Part shown: piece after piece, positions 5,313 to 5,512 of the stretch
Numbering within the stretch: position 1 is the stretch's first letter
Layout: the number at the start of each line of letters is the position of its first letter
Assembly: GCA_026999335.1 (NCBI GenBank)
Contig: JALTPW010000167.1
Coordinates: forward strand, 1 to 5,512
Source: Chromatiales bacterium
GTDB lineage: Bacteria; Pseudomonadota; Gammaproteobacteria; SZUA-152
Direction of reading: 5' to 3'
Length of the DNA stretch: 5,512 bases
Notes under the pieces: model-generated
The model's database searches: none
Seen by the model: the letters and a program-made list of their open reading frames with translations, nothing else
Told to the model about the DNA's origin: nothing
Position numbers and translations under genes: made by a program

Positions 5313-5512
5313 ATGACATCGGTTTTCGGTGATGTTTTTACGGAAATAGCGGTGCTGCTGTTGGTGGCGGCCGTCATCGGCGCCATCGGTGTGCGCTTGC
5401 GGCAGCCGCTGATCGTTGCCTTTATCGCGGTAGGCGTCCTGGTGGGGCCGTCCGTACTCGGCTGGGTGTCGGCAAACGATCAGGTGGATCTGCTGGCCAA
5501 ATTGGGTATTGC
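5313..5512 (+). CDS. CPA2-family cation:proton antiporter (Kef-type), N-terminal fragment
   Basis: The 66 visible codons encode the start of a monovalent cation:proton antiporter-2 (Kef/Na+/H+ exchanger) membrane protein. A first hydrophobic segment covers about residues 10-28 (EIAVLLLVAAVIGAIGVRL). After RQP comes a second (LIVAFIAVGVLVGPSVLGWV, about 33-52). The sequence LRQPLIVAFIAVGVLVGPSVLG is the hallmark opening of this family, where R-Q-P and the GxLxGPSxLG turn are strongly conserved, and LLAKLGIA begins the next conserved region. The full protein would be an inner-membrane exchanger, often with a C-terminal RCK/TrkA nucleotide-binding domain; that part is outside the window. The start ATG at 5313 is the first possible one, because an in-frame TGA lies two codons upstream (5307-5309). 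The Shine-Dalgarno is weak. It is transcribed away from the GTPase cluster, and no functional link to it is shown. Confidence 0.88.
   Translation, partial: MTSVFGDVFTEIAVLLLVAAVIGAIGVRLRQPLIVAFIAVGVLVGPSVLGWVSANDQVDLLAKLGI

Noticed and set aside
5153..5386. Minus-strand 77-codon open frame over the antiporter start
   Set aside because: It is antisense to a well-supported membrane protein and has no features of its own.

Overview
The window looks like chromosomal DNA from a gammaproteobacterium. It has moderately high GC, Shine-Dalgarno-led genes and short operon spacing. The group is inferred from overall protein style and gene content; no marker gene fixes the genus.

Layout: (1) From the left edge to 1412 (+) runs the 3'-terminal part of a large protein. 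It has a kinase-like C-lobe remnant followed by a calcineurin-like metallophosphoesterase domain. The frame is still open at the window edge, so the true start lies outside. (2) 1413-1741 is a convergent intergenic gap. It holds nested inverted repeats (12-bp perfect outer arms; 23-bp inner units of a palindromic type) and a clear intrinsic terminator serving the minus-strand genes. (3) 4401 down to 1742 (-) is a four-gene cluster: a 360-aa protein with a receiver-like N-terminus and winged-helix-like C-terminus, a small MglA/Ras-like GTPase, and two Roadblock/LC7 proteins. The first three are closely packed. The fourth follows a 134-bp gap but has its own strong ribosome binding site, and the terminator lies after it. 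(4) 4402-5312 is a long divergent intergenic region without a convincing gene. It contains a stem-loop just upstream of the first minus-strand gene and a 147-bp imperfect foldback element. (5) 5313 to the right edge (+) is the N-terminus of a CPA2-type cation:proton antiporter, cut by the window end.

How the genes may work together: a small GTPase with Roadblock partners is the core of bacterial Ras-like switch modules (MglA/MglB in Myxococcus, CvnD/CvnB in Streptomyces conservons). Here the winged-helix protein may occupy the place that the winged-helix CvnC protein has in conservons, but no sensor kinase is visible. The GTPase departs from the Ras consensus at the G3 and G4 motifs. What the module controls cannot be read from this window.
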